A stretch of DNA of 64,000 nt from Paragordius varius (GCA_964247055.1 OZ176050.1:10726001-10790000); one strand, 5' to 3'. Shown: positions 27,001 to 40,115, numbered from the stretch's first letter. The notes: generated from the sequence alone by a model not told the origin. Program-made: numbers and translations.

Positions 27001-30000
27001 AGGCGTTTTCAATATAGTGTGTTAGAAATAAAAAAATGGGCTACTTATGTATTTTTACATTTATTGTTACAAATCAATTTTTATTTGATGTAAAGACCTT
27101 ATAAATTGTACAAAACGAGTATTAAATTCTTTTTGATACTATTATAATGTGATCAAAGGTTTAAAACTACAAATCTCTCAAGAATTATTTAAAACCCTAG
27201 AAATAGAGAGTTACTTTAATTTTTATTTTATTAATAATTTATGCAAATAAAATTTAGGAATAAAAGTATGATGAGATCGACTCCAGAAAAATATCACAAA
27301 TCTTCTAACGCACAGGTTCAATTCGCTTGGGATTGTTTGTACACATTCGTTGAACAAATCATGACGACCATCAATAACTGCCATATCTCGACTCAAAATA
27401 AACAGTTAAATAATGTTAGTTTTCTAAGTGAAAAAGATCACTTGCAAATAATTTCTAATGAATCATTTACACTTCCAAAGTCATCGCCTTGGTTAAATTT
27501 GTTTCGCTTGGCATTTGCGACTTATTGCAAAGAAAAATGGCCACATTCGTAATTATTTTTATTGAAATTATAATAATATTGAACTAAATGTTAAAATGTT
27601 AAAACTTTCCATTGTTTATCAAATCGATCAAGACATGATAATATATTTTGAGCTGAACTTTATATTTTATTATTATTTAGATCTACTGACGAAATTAATT
27701 TGGATTTTGCCTCTATTCAACAAACATTTTACACAAATGTTCAGCTTATGAACCCCAAAAATCCATATTTTAAGGTTTCTATTAAGTTATATCTTATTTT
27801 TCCATATAAACGATTTTACAAACCTTTAATATTGATTAAAATTTATTTTAGAGTGCTTGGTTTATGGTGACTATTTTGTTTGAAATTCAACCACAGTTTG
27901 ATGTTATTTTACCTAATGAAGATGTCATCGATTTCGGTTATTTATATGTGTTATCTTTAATATTAAAACCTTTTTGGGATTTGTTTAAATTTATTCATTA
28001 ATATACATAAAATTTTATACATTTTTTTATGTTTTATAATTTTGTCTAGAATTGTAAAGTTTACTCAATTGATTAATTATTTTAATGATTTTTCCTGTTG
28101 TGCTTTGTAATCTACTCTTATGCTTCTCTAATTTATGATAATGATTGATAAAAAAATATATTTACCCTTCTTTAATTATATACAATATATTTTAATTTCC
28201 TTTTAATATCCAAATTTTGACCATTATGTTTTTTTTATTTAACTGTTTTAACATATTTTAAATTTTACTAATATAGAAATGTTTTTGGTCCAATATGCCA
28301 ACAAGTATTTGATTCACCCCTTGACATTATTAATGAATCATTATACACAAGTCGTAACCGATGATAAAAACAACAGTATTATTGAATATAACACCACCCA
28401 TGATTTTAACACAACCATAATAAATAATATTCAAGAAATTTTAAATCAATATCAGATGCTTATTCATCATATTGACAATGAACCATACGGCAAAGACGAA
28501 AAATGTAGTATCGCGCTTAAGAGTTTTGAGAGCGACATTTTTTTACCTTGTCAAACCGTGATTTATATTTGTCAGACATTGTTAAACATTGTATTTCATT
28601 TAACATTGGTGTGTGTGATACGGATATTACATCAAGAACAAACCAAAAAATTTGACGATACTGATACTTACGTATGTCATAAATGTTGGCTATATTAGTT
28701 AAAAAGATAATTTTAGTTAAGTCTGAAAATAATTTTAGGCCTCTAATTGTTATTTTGTTAACATTCATATTAGGTATTAAGGGATAGACGGTTGCAAATA
28801 TGTTTAATATAAACTGATTCTAAATGTTTATTTATACAACCGTTAGTTTTTATTAACTTTTTTCGCATATTTTTTGTTCCTAAGATAAATAAAATAAATT
28901 TTGGAAATAATATATTAAAAAGCTAATATCATAAAATAATTTTAAATATAAATTATTCTCATATCTAAAACATAATATACCATTTTTTAAATTAAATTAT
29001 AATACCCTTCTTATTTTTCGTCATATTAGATAAAGATTGATGAATTTATCATAAACTCACTTTTTATGAAACTCTTAAAATTTTTGACTGGCATATTGAT
29101 GAATGGCTACCAACAACTAGATTCCACATTTTGTTTAGCTCTCTTATCCAACATAAATATGATTTATCATGGTATGCAAAATTTCATCCAAGCTTTAGAT
29201 AAAATAAGGGGGCATCATAATCATAAAGGTAAATAAGAATATAATGTTTTAACTCGTTATTAAAAATTCGGATGAATTAATAAATATGAAATGATTAATA
29301 TATTTAAACGTTTTAGAGGCTGCCAAATGGAAAGAGAGATTGACTTATGCTAACGATATAATTGTAGGTATGATTCATATCTGCATTGAGAGATTCCATC
29401 AAAATATTGATTTTGCTTCGAATCAACAAAACAAAAGTACGTTAATTTGAAACTTTCCTTGATTTATTAATTACACTTAAAATTTTATCAATACAGACAA
29501 AATTCCAAAATATAAAAACAAATATATTTCCTCAAGACCGTTTAATTTTTTACACTTGATTTTTTCTAAATCGCAAAGTGTGAAATAGAGATGTAAATTG
29601 GTAACACAATCAATTATATATTTTAGAATTAAAATTAAATAATTTTTATAGGAAAAATCAAGGTTTAAAAAAATATTGTCCTTTAAATATTTGTCTTTAT
29701 ATTTTTTGACTGTATAATTTCATTTTTACTGGAAATTTAAAATATTTTATTTTTTAACTATTTTTTTGACAGATTGTCTTTTGACAAACACAACTACACT
29801 CCTGACCGAAATGATTACGTTTGATTTTGGCATTCCCAACTTGATAAAACATGAAAATCTGGAAGCAATTTACCAAGCTCTCGATCGACATGTAACAAAT
29901 ACTATAATAGATTTGGAGATTATGACTAGTACAAAACTTTTTTAATATTTCAAACATATTTTTAATATTAGTTTTTTGTCATATATATTGGCTTTTTCTA

Positions 30001-32690
30001 TTATATTTGACAGAAGATGGTCAAGTGTATATTAATAATGATGACGATGATCCGTATTGTAAAAAATGGCATATAAGGTATCTTTTCGGAATATTTATCT
30101 AATTTTTTGAACATTATTAACGATAAATAAAACCATTCCCAATTCATATTATAAATTTAGATTGAAATTATTTACACTTCTTGGCACCTTTGGACGGTAT
30201 CAACAATCATACGCTAAACGCAATTTGTCAAATTTGCTAAAAGTTATGAAACTTTGTACTAATTTAGCCTTAACTGAACAAATCAAATATGAAGAACGGA
30301 CCTTTGAACCAAATAAATCAATCTGTTATGATGAATGCAATTTGATGTACTATATCCATGCCCTGAGAAATAATATAATACTGGATCTTTTGGAATATGT
30401 TAAGAGGTATATTGTTTTACCATGTATGATATAATTTTTTATAAATATATTTAAAGAATAAGGAAAGGGTATCAGAAAAGAGTACATGATTAATATTTAG
30501 AGAAGTGATAATAATCTTTAAAATGTAAAAAAAATGTGATAAAAATTTCTATAACCTTTGACATTTATGCAATTTTATTTTACCGTTTTGTAATTGAAAA
30601 AATAGGCTTATTACCAATTTTAATTTCTTTCCGATCGCGTATATAGTTTCCTGCTTTTTATATTTTTTACTTATCATTTTACTCGCACCTATTTAGGTAT
30701 CCAAGTTTAACGGACCCCTACATTCCATCGATCATTGAAAATGTAATGGTAACACAATTTTTACCTAACCAGCCTATCCCCTCTAACACCAACAATAGTT
30801 GCCAATTGTTTCAAATCGCACAATATCAAACCTTAACTACTTTCATGATTGATGTAATAGATCAGGGTTATGTGCCAATTACACGTTCTGGTATTTTGCT
30901 TTCTTTCATACCATTTTTGACTTTGGTGGACACCCAAGAATCCTCTTCACATATAAATGATTTATGGATAACTATGAATTTACGTATAAAATGTATGTTT
31001 GATAATTTGAACATTTTATCGGGAAAATCAAGTTATAATGCTGGGTATTTCTTTACCACACATTTCATGGATACAATATTGCTTTTACACGGTCTTATCA
31101 AACCTTTCAAAAACTTGAACATTGTATCTCAGTCTGAGAGGGAGTCCACAACTATAGTTTCGGAAAATAGTAATGGTAATTTATTTTAGAATAAATTTAA
31201 GATTTTATACTACATATAAATTTCGTTAATCATATTCTTTCCAATTATTTTTTTATTTTTTTCATTTCCTTTTTTGTTAAGAAACTTTTGAGCTACCACA
31301 CGAAATGGAAAATAATTATGGCAATACTCGAAATTTGGAAAAACTTTTTCTGCACGTGGGGATTCCTTCTCGGAACAAATTGCATCCCAAGGATCATTTT
31401 TATGACGACTCCCAATTATACACAAAAAAGTAATTTTCATTTTAATTTAAATTAAACAGAATTTCTCATAAATTTTTACTAAATCAAAACATATATTATT
31501 TGACGCTTTACGCACTTATAGACAACGCTTTGCAGTATATTTATATGGGTGGAAATATTTGAAAGTTCAACAGAAACTTTTGGTTGCCTTTAACTTGTGC
31601 ACTGGGCTTTTGATTCCGATCCTTGAAATTTTACCACAAAAATGTCGTCCAAATATAATCAAAGTATTTTACTGTTATAACATTATTTGGCCCTTTAAAT
31701 TATACTTAAGTCTTTATTTCATTAATATAATGGTTTTATATATATATCATTTATATTGATAAAATAAGGATATGGAGGAAATCAATCAAATAAAAATTAT
31801 GATCTCGATGCTCAATGATATTCTCGCTATTTTAAATTTTCGCGATGTATTGGCCCTTTTTCAAGAAATTAGAGGAATGCCTAATACTAAAGACAACACA
31901 ACTCCAAAAATTAAAAAACGTGCCCCAAAAAGTACACATATTTATACTATCTGAAACATTTAAAATAATACCATTTACAACCGCAAATTCACCCTTGAAC
32001 ATTTCCAATTCACCCTTGAACAATTTAAATCAACATGTCAAATTTACCCTAAAAATAAATTATTTTCCGTACTTATATAGCTCATGATTAATATGAAATA
32101 TTTCTTTATATTATAATTTATTATTTTTTTCAGTAACATGTTAAATTTAACCGAAATTTGATTTTTTTATTAATTGTAAAAAAATATATATCCAGTTTTT
32201 AATATTTAAAACACATAAATTATTTTATGGTGAATTTGAATTCTTCAAGGGTGTATTTGTCCAGGGGTCAATTTGAGGATAAATGGTATATTGCAAATTA
32301 TTATAATTAACAAAATAATTATATAGGGACAACACCAAAACGTATCAAAGGAGGGAGTTTGTCCAAAATTCAACAAAAACAATTAATCACGTCGCATTCA
32401 ATAGAAGGGAATCTATCAGGGATGGAAATAATCGATGCTGGAACTGATCAATCTTCGGAAAATGAAACAAAAATTCAACGAGTAAATATTTTTGTTTTAA
32501 CATATTTTTGAAAAATTATTTTAATATTTGTTAAAAACAATAGATTTATAAGGATCTCAAAGATGTGCTTTTACCTGCTTTACTGGATCTCAATAATTGG
32601 CGCCGAAAGTGGAAAAAACAACATGGATCATGGATAAAAATTGATTCTATCCAAATTTTAACTCTTATAGATATAGTGTCTGATGAATAG
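21079..32690 (+). CDS. NCAPD3: Condensin II complex subunit D3 (CAP-D3), multi-exon
   Basis: A HEAT-repeat subunit of condensin II, the complex that shapes mitotic chromosomes. About 23 exons are joined by GT-AG introns, many starting GTAATT, GTAAAA or GTATxx. They lie near 21079-21320, 21370-21745, 22356-22517, 23060-23594, 23926-24180, 24693-25130, 25259-25475, 25947-26306, 26552-26880, 27260-27548, 27682-27773, 27853-27950, 28277-28669, 29035-29227, 29317-29436, 29773-29927, 30015-30076, 30160-30403, 30697-31174, 31280-31429, 31521-31664, 31770-31931, 32326-32480 and 32547-32690. Peptides fit the order of human NCAPD3: FFNWIVKLILSRNGVPLTYA, LEFMEWKLRHETLFYIKRAV, ALTDNTLLVRRQCINTLTNL, KSAWFMVTILFEIQPQFD, and the Cnd1-type block LRNNIILDLLEYVKRYPSL followed by TDPYIPSIIENVM. 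Low-complexity Asn/Asp-rich inserts are common. The N-terminus is uncertain: an ATG at 21079 is possible, but the human protein has about 150 more residues before this point, and exon 2 phasing is unclear. Confidence 0.75.
23710..23737. repeat. (AT)n microsatellite in a CAP-D3 intron
   Basis: A short alternating AT run of about 27 bases lies in the intron between the exons ending near 23594 and starting near 23926. Confidence 0.85.
29493..29732. mobile_element. MITE family 2, copy in a CAP-D3 intron
   Basis: The left end starts ACAGACAAAATT and the right end reads ATTTCATTTTTACTGG, imperfect inverses. The interior shares ATGTAAATTGGTAACACAAT with the copies at 39.1 and 49.0 kb. It fills most of the intron between exons ending near 29436 and starting near 29773. 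Confidence 0.65.
31969..32288. mobile_element. MITE family 1, copy 5, in a CAP-D3 intron
   Basis: The ends TACCATTTACA and TAAATGGTA enclose the usual AAATTCACCCTTGAAC-like units. It occupies 320 of about 394 bases of the intron between the exons ending near 31931 and starting at 32326. The left boundary of the segmental duplication falls inside this MITE, near 32019. Confidence 0.75.
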
Positions 32691-32778
32691 TATTTTTGTT
32701 ATAACATATATAGAAAAAATATCGTGCAATATATAATTTTATTTTAGATTTTTGTAAAAAAATATATTTAGTTTACTT

Positions 32779-32784
32779 AATAAA
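32779..32784 (+). terminator. Probable polyadenylation signal of CAP-D3
   Basis: AATAAA lies about 90 bases after the CAP-D3 stop codon. In AT-rich DNA this hexamer is common by chance, so only its position supports the call. Confidence 0.4.
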
Positions 32785-33062
32785 TATTTATGAATATGAA
32801 ATTTAACTTTTTTTACTAACGAAAATGAGTATACTATGATGTATCTTTATTATATTGACTTTTATCATGCGTAACTTATATACTTCAACGTAAATAGTTT
32901 ATATAATTTGGTATTCAATAGACAAAATCTTTTAATTTATAAAACATATTATTATTCGATACATAAATAAGGCATATTATAATGGGTGGAATCGTTTGGT
33001 AAATGGATTAATATTAATTTAGTAACAAACACATATAATGGGATAATAAAGAATCTATTAAT

Positions 33063-36000
33063 TTAAAACAAATTAATCCAAGGGTACGATTTCGGACATT
33101 TGTTAAAACAGATAACCGGGTGACGTTCTTCAGTCCAAGTTGTTTTGCTTATTTTGTAGCGACACTTTTTAGGCTTAGGGCATGCAGATTTTTCATTCCG
33201 TTCTCTCAGATGGTTACACTTAAAGGGCTCAAAATCATTAAGTTTTATATGTGGAACACCACCTTGCTTCATCCAATCCAATACCTGAGATATGGTAATT
33301 ATCCAAACATTATCAAATGACAGGGCATAATCCAAGAATTTTGCGAACCCTACATAATAGTTTTATTTAAAAAAAATAAGTAAATACATTGAAACATCAA
33401 CATTTTTTAAGTAAAGGCTACTTAACCCTAAAATATTTTTAAACCATTTTTGTTTACCTCGTAAGAAAATTCGGTTTATTAGTCCAGCATTAGATCATTT
33501 ATATTTTATCCAATTTAATCAAAAAACATAGGCATTTGTCAAGTAGTAACATTATTTGTCGAATACAAACGATATACATTTGAAAATAAGGGAAACGCCT
33601 TAACTTATCATCACGATAATTCATTGTACATATTTTATTTTATTTTTGTATTGATTATGTTAAATTCATAGATCTAATTTCGCTAAGATATGGGAATGAA
33701 ACAAATATATAAACATATTTTACAATAAAGGAACCATTTATATAAAAATATCCAATTCATATTATGATCTACTAGATCTTTTGCAATCAATGAGGTTAAT
33801 CCAAGGCCAAAAATTTTCTGTCAAAAACAAAAATATTGTTCGTGAGGTTCTCGATGGTTTGTCGGACGGTTCTTAGTGACAACATCAATAATTTATATAG
33901 GAATATTTTTCACTATTAAATTTAACTTCCATAAAATTAAACCCAAAAACAGTTAATATTTGTTTTAGAAAAAAATAAATAATAAAAATTATCATTCACC
34001 TTTAACCGTATGTTTAGCTTGAAAGTAAGAAGAGTGGAAAAATAGGGGAAGCGGTGCCTTGTTAGAATAGTAGTGTCGCTCGAAATTGAACTTCATGTCT
34101 TCATATACGGCTTTGATAGTTTTGGGTTGGGGACATCCATCCACCATAGCACACGTGTGAAATTTGGGTTCTGTGCTTTCAAGCGTGGCAGATTTGTATT
34201 GGAATAAGTCATCGTTGTTTATACCTTTTTGAATAAATTTTAATAACACATTTTTAACAATTTATGTGGCTTATGGCATAGTTTTGATACTACACATATT
34301 ACCCATCTTAAAGTTTACAAAGAAAGTATTCCATGCAAAAATAATTTTGAGAGTTTAAAACTCTTTTAAAAATGTCCGATGTTTCAATAATTTTTAATCG
34401 TTATGCGAAGTGATTTAAAAAAAATAAAAATTCATTTTTTTATACTTTGTGGCGTTGATTTTTTATTTGCATCATAGGAAAGTGGAGTGAAATCCTGTAA
34501 TTCGTCATCGTAGCTTCTGTAGGTTTTTTCGGTCATCTCCATATCCAAACTTTCTTTGCTATAAATTAATAAAAGGATGAGTTTAAGTTAAATATTTAAT
34601 GATAAATACATTATGGCATGATCGGTATCAATAATAACCGCGATCAAAAATTTGTAACCTTTATATACCATATCGTAACAAACGCCTATACAAATAAAAA
34701 ATAAAATTATCAAAAATAATGTCCATTTTTTGAAATTCAAAAATTTAATTAATTCAAAGGTATGAGCTAAATTTTTATTATATTACAATATAATGTATGT
34801 TAGGATATTAATTTGACGATCTTAAATTTCTCCATAAGTGGTCGAACTAGGGATTATCTTTAATCAGTAGCCACTGTAGCTAAATTATGTGAAATAAAAC
34901 GGTGATCAAAGAGAGAGAACAATTTGTATGGATTTGAACTGGAAATTTTTGTGTCTCTGGTTCCGGTTCGACATATTACTTTGAGAAAAACGGTTTATAA
35001 ACATAATTCTAGTTTAGTATCTAAAGTTTTATTAATATGGTTCTGATTTCGTGTTAATAATTTGAAATTACTTTGATCATAACTAAGCAGAAAACCATAA
35101 TTTTCCCTAAAAAATAAAAAACTTTTATGTTTAAATAGAAAAACAATATTAAATAACAAGGTTAACATAATAATAAATTAATATTTTGGAACTGGTAGAA
35201 GCCGGAATTTCCATCTCTCATAAAGATTACAAAATTATTTTTGATTTGTAGGTTGCAAAACGGTTTTAACAAAAACTTAAAGCTTTAATTCTATGAAAAC
35301 GGTCTCATTTTTATTTCCTAATTTTACAAACCAATGCTAACACTACTTTTCATCTCCGCCTTCATCAGAATTTATAAGTTGACTCTTAATGTTTTTCAGG
35401 TCGGAATCCTCAGTTTCGTCCTTTTTCTTGCTGGGAATCAGAGATTGGAAATACAGGAGTGGAACCTCCCATACTCCTGGCATTGCCTTTGTCGGACACT
35501 TTTCAATCAAACAGCTAACATTCTTAGCATTATCAAGAGTAAATGGGAAAAATGGTGGATTATTATCTTGTAGGGCCCAGGACGAATCATAAGTAAAATT
35601 TTCTTTGCGCAACATTTCAAACATTGTATTACCACCTTTTAAATATGATAAAAGTAATAAGGTTTTTTAGACTATTTTATATGATTATCATAAAAAGAAT
35701 GGAAAATTTGTAGGTTATAATTATGTACATATAATACAGTATAAATGGTTTAACCTTATATCAGTAGTCATAAGGGTAAACAATTGGTATTGGTATCGAT
35801 AATTATTAGAGTATTAATTTTTTTAAGTAGGTCCAATATAAGTGGAAGTTCCAATAACTCACACTTTTATTAAAGTAATTTTTGTTGAAATAATCATGAT
35901 TTAAAAAACCGTTAAACGAATTCGTAACTTGGCAAATGTAAAAAAGCTAAAACCATAAAGCAATTTTTCATTAAAATACCACTAATGTTTTGTGAGAATA

Positions 36001-39000
36001 TTATAAAACACCATATTAGATATTCTATTCATTAAATCAAATAAATATATTAAAAGTTTAAATTATACGGACAAAACGTAAATATATAAAGACAAATATT
36101 TTTTTCTAAAAGCCAACCATACTTTTTAAATATATATTTTTTTAAATAGTTTTTTAGAAAAAAATATTTGTCTTTATATTTACGTTCGGTATAATTTTAA
36201 TTTTTACTGTATATCTTTGAAAAAACATCAATAATAAAATAGATGACCCATCCTCAAGTATGGTGCTCGCATTCCTTTAATATCTTGAATGGGGATATTG
36301 GCTAATTTGCTGATAATACGCCTTTGGCCCACCATTTCACGTCTCCATTCATCGTATGAAGCAGAATTCCAATATGATTCCGGAAATTTGTGACTAAAAA
36401 ATATAAAAACGGTATGAGATTCTCATATATATATTTTACACTTTCAATGGCTGGTGAAATCACTAAATGTTTGATAATATTATTTAGCTAAAATAAATAA
36501 TATTCATATTTTGGCAACACAAGGTAAGTGGTAAATATGTAAAAAAGTATTATTAAATTACTATTAAAGTATAGAATGAGTAAGTATACTGGAAAGTTAT
36601 TAAATATTGCCGAATATTTAGGACAATAAAGGGCAGTATTATTGGCTAATAAATAGTAAAAAGTCAAAAAAATAACTATAAGCCAATTGCCCTTTGTTGT
36701 ATTTGCTATTTGGCAATAATTAATAACTTTCTAGCAATGTATACTTACTAATACTCTATATTAATATTATCTTACGCACAAAAGTTTTTTGTTTTGAATA
36801 ATAATGTAAAAATAAATGGTCAAACCTAATAGAATGGGAACCAATCTCGTGTCCTAATCGATACAATCGATTAACTCTTGAATAATCTGTGTATTCGTGG
36901 GAAACAAAAAATGTCGCTCCTATGGGACATCCATTTGGGTTTTTGCGGAACGGTTGGAACAAATATGAATATATGCTGATTAATAAAAGAATTTAAATAT
37001 AATAAAAATAAAATTACAACCATGTTTTATCAATTTTGTGGGGCAACCTAAATATAAACCCAATATAAAGATACCTATCCCTCATAGTTTTGGAAATTAT
37101 GCTCAAACTATATATTTATAAATAAAAATCAGATTTAATGGTGTTACATTATAAAAGGAACAGATGCGATATCATAAAATATTTTACTGGCCAAAGTATC
37201 TTTGTGGTTAAATAATAAAATAAACATTTAATACAAATATCTGAAAATAAATGGTAACTTATCATAATCTTGTCGGCGTACGCTATCATCAAACGTTATC
37301 ATAATAAGTTGTGGCATTTCATCGGGTTTGACGCTGGGCGGAACATCACTCGAAGGACATCTGCAGTGCGGATGACTGCAGGTTTCGGTGTCACATCCAT
37401 CACCAACTGTGTAATATTTGATAATTCAAAAAATTAGTCGTAAAATAACTGAAAAATATTTAAAAAATAGTAAGTCAAAAGAAATATTTTCCAACCATTG
37501 TTTTCGGAACAATTGAGTTCATCTGAGAAATCTTTGCAATTGGCTAATCCATCACATAAAGCGTCAGTCGGGATGCATTCTCGGGTATCTGTGCAACGCC
37601 ATTCGTTAAAACGACACTTATCTTTGAAATTTCACGTACAAAAATTCATTATATTTTATTTTAAATTTAAATAATTGGGAGTATGGTTAAAGGCAAAGGA
37701 GCTAATTTAACCGTTAAATCATTTTTTAAAAGCAAACGTATTGAGCTTATAAAACAGTCCATTAAGCTGTTAACTAAGTAACGATTTGTTTAAGTCTGAA
37801 AAGTTTCATTTTAATTTTTTTCATATATATGCGTATTATGACCGCGATAACATGCCTAGTTGTCGCCCATTGTTTACACCATGATTGCACATATCAAATT
37901 ATATTTTAGTTTAATTTCCAAAATTAGTTTGCGGTTAAGCAAAAATATTTTATAAATAACCTCCTTGGGTATATGTAACAGTTGTTGAAGTTACATTTTT
38001 AGATTCGGTAATAGTGTCAGAATGTATGGTTTCTTCAATTACTTCATTTATTGGAACTATATGCAAATATAATAATAAGAAATTATTTTTGAGAAACCCT
38101 TAATAAATAACATTGTGTGCAAAAAAATTAACAAAATATTTTTTTATATGAGATAGCTTATAACCAGGGAATTCATTTGCCGCAAAATTTTTATTTGTTG
38201 AAGACCTAATTTATAATGAGAGAAAATCAAAATTGGCCAAAAAGTGAAAATTAAGAATAATTAAGGCTTATTAAAAAAATTATGATAAAACTAGAGATAT
38301 GGTTTGTTATTATTTTATCAGATATTTACAATTTATAAATAGCCTAAAATTCTATAGTAGTTAATGTTTTATAAAACTCAATCAAAATCGCGTTTTTCTT
38401 TATACATACTTAAAAGACATAATTTTTTATGAAAATATTTTAATAACTAGCTAAACTCACTAAATAAAATTGATAAAATATTGTTTTTTATTTTTTCATA
38501 TTTTTGTCATTTGGTTTATTAGTACCAAATTAATTTTGGAAGGCTATGATTGAATAAAGAGTGGCTAAACTTTAGGTTATAATGTTAGTCATGCACGTGT
38601 TTCGTTAAAATTTCGTTAATATTTTTATGCTCATTTAAAATAAAATATCTATTAATTTAACCAGGGAGGTGCAAATTTAAGATTAGCAAATTCTTTAGAT
38701 CAATATTAGATGATTATATAATAACCGTCCGCAGAACTACAAGCGTGCTACTTTTTACACTATAATTACTGACATCACATATCCCATCAAGTAATTTTAA
38801 GGCAGTTATTTAAAAGTAACTTATATCAATAATTTGAGTGAATAATTAATATTTGATTTACCAGGTTCGACATTGCATTCCAATTCATCGGAGCCATCAG
38901 AACATTCAATGAGTCCATTACAACGGCCCTTGGCTGGGATACAGCCTTCAGTAGCACATTTGTATTCATCATCACGGCATTGTGTTTCATTGTATATGAG

Positions 39001-39017
39001 TTGTTTGAATTTATTCA
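33063..39017 (-). CDS. Chitin deacetylase exon set A, lacking 5' exons
   Basis: Ten exons collinear with the full gene to the right: LDLa module 38862-39017, linker near 37965-38060, LDLa near 37495-37625, then NodB deacetylase exons near 37262-37405, 36830-36960, 36246-36393, 35343-35630, the linker exon near 34446-34560, 34000-34225 and 33063-33350. Metal-binding and catalytic motifs are all present: MITFDDSVR (motif 1), [12 protein letters not shown] across a splice junction (HxxxH, motif 2), [10 protein letters not shown] (motif 3), PGVWEVP and [10 protein letters not shown]. The protein ends [13 protein letters not shown]. No signal peptide, CBM14 or first LDLa exon precedes this set; copy A begins inside the intron after that LDLa exon. 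The first exon here starts in the same phase as its twin, so the upstream donor could splice to it. All exons are open. It could be an alternative 3' cassette of the right-hand gene, a separate gene with a new start, or a recent non-functional duplicate. The first is favoured by silent-site bias. Confidence 0.75.
36048..36210. mobile_element. MITE family 2-like element in deacetylase intron (copy A)
   Basis: A near palindrome. AAATTATACGGACAAAACGT is mirrored by ACGTTCGGTATAATTTTAAT and ends TTTTTACTGT. It lies about 35 bases from the donor of the neighbouring exon. Its twin in the right copy is at 43387-43547. Confidence 0.6.
36579..36749. mobile_element. Palindromic MITE in deacetylase intron (copy A)
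   Basis: The left arm AGTAAGTATACTGGAAAGTT is mirrored by CTTTCTAGCAATGTATACTTACT at the right end, and AAAGGGCAGTATTATTGGCT is mirrored further in. The twin in the right copy is at 43920-44092, so the insertion predates the duplication. Confidence 0.65.
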
Positions 39018-39141
39018 CTACAATAAAATATGCTTTTATCTTTATCAAAAATCTTGGATAGAGTCCTAAATTTTAGCCTGACGAAACATATATAGCTCAT
39101 CGCTAATATATTAAAATATGAATTGTATATATTTTAAGTTA

Positions 39142-39418
39142 ACAGTAAAAATTGAAATTAAAAAAATAAAGTGGAAGAGTATAAAGAAAAAAAGACCGCT
39201 AAGCTTTTCTAAACTTGATTTTTTAAACATAACTGATTTCTCTAAACTGCAAAGTATGAAATAGCGATGTAAATCGGCAACACAATCATTAATATATTTT
39301 ACAAATTGTAATTAAATAATTTATATAGGAAAAATTAAGATTCAAAAAAGTGTGGATATTCTTAGAAAAAAAAGTTGTCGTTTTTACATTTTGTGTGTAT
39401 AATTTCAATTTTTACTGT
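39142..39418. mobile_element. MITE family 2 at the duplication junction
   Basis: It begins ACAGTAAAAATTGAAATTA and ends TAATTTCAATTTTTACTGT, near-perfect inverted ends. Interior words such as GATGTAAATCGGCAACACAA recur in the copies at 29.5 and 49.0 kb. Its right end is the exact junction between the two duplicated blocks. Confidence 0.75.
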
Positions 39419-39687
39419 CAACAATTCAAATCAACATTTCAAATTTACCCTAAAAATAAATTATTTTCCGTACTTATATAACTCATGATTAATATGAAAT
39501 ATTTCTTTATGGCATAGTTTATTATTTTTTTAAGTATTATTTAATACGAAATTTGATTTTTTTGTTAAATGTAAAAAATATATATCCAGTTTTAAATATT
39601 TAAAAACATATAATTTATTTTAGGGTTTTTGAATTCTTCAAGGGTGAATTTAAATTGTTCAGCGGTCAATTTGAGGTGTAAATGGTA
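39419..39687. mobile_element. MITE family 1, copy 6, 5'-truncated at the junction
   Basis: The right end TGTAAATGGTA is intact but the left end has been cut off by the duplication junction; the first recognisable word is CAACAATTCAAATCAACATT. It is the duplicate of copy 5 at 31969-32288. Confidence 0.75.
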
Positions 39688-39724
39688 TATTGCAAATTCA
39701 TATTATTAACAAAATAATTATATA

Positions 39725-40115
39725 GGGACAACACCAAAACGTATCAAAGGAGGGAGTTTGTCGAAAATTCAACAAAAACAATTAATCTCTTCGCATTCAA
39801 TAGAAGGGAATCTATCAGGGATGGAAATAATCGATGCTGGAACTGATCAATCTTCGGAAAATGAAACAAAAATTCAACGAGTAATATTTTTTTTTGAAAA
39901 TTATTTAAGTAAATTTTATAATTTTATTATTAAATTTAAGGTGGTTTATTTTTGTAAAAAAACAATAGATTTATAAGGATCTCAAAGATGTGCTTTTACC
40001 TGCTTTACTGGATCTCAATAATTGGCGCCGAAAGTGGAAAAAACAACATGGATCATGGATAAAAATTGATTCTATCCAAATTTTAACTCTTATAGATATA
40101 TTGTCTGATGAATAA
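39725..40115 (+). pseudogene. Orphan duplicate of the last two CAP-D3 exons
   Basis: Exons 39725-39882 and 39968-40115 repeat the CAP-D3 C-terminus with intact splice sites and stop codon. Peptides such as SIEGNLSGMEIIDAGTDQSS and DLKDVLLPALLDLNNWRRKW are present in both copies. Compared with the gene's own exons I see Thr to Ser, Val to Leu near the end, TAG to TAA at the stop, and one silent change in the first exon. It lies about 7 kb beyond the natural end of the gene, so use would need skipping of the first set and long read-through. Most likely it is a passenger of the duplication. Confidence 0.8.

Larger units (their letters stand above)
32019..39418. repeat. Segmental duplication, left copy (A)
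   Basis: This 7.4-kb block is collinear with 39419-49257, once the 2.46-kb hAT insertion in the right copy is set aside. It carries the last two CAP-D3 exons and ten deacetylase exons. Small indels shift the offset between about 7346 and 7427 bases along its length. It ends at ...TTTTTACTGT, the terminus of a family 2 MITE, where copy B begins directly. Confidence 0.9.

Noticed and set aside
28279-32690. Idea that the downstream half of the plus-strand gene is FANCD2 or FANCI
   Set aside because: Some helical segments looked alike, but the Cnd1-like block LRNNIILDLLEYVKRYPSL and the order of flanking helices fit condensin CAP-D3, as does the first half of the gene. One gene explains all exons.
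35389-35592. Plus-strand open frames over the deacetylase exons (also near 33.2, 38.9, 40.6, 42.8, 44.9 and 46.3 kb)
   Set aside because: They are antisense shadows of real minus-strand exons; the minus reading carries the domain motifs and splice sites.
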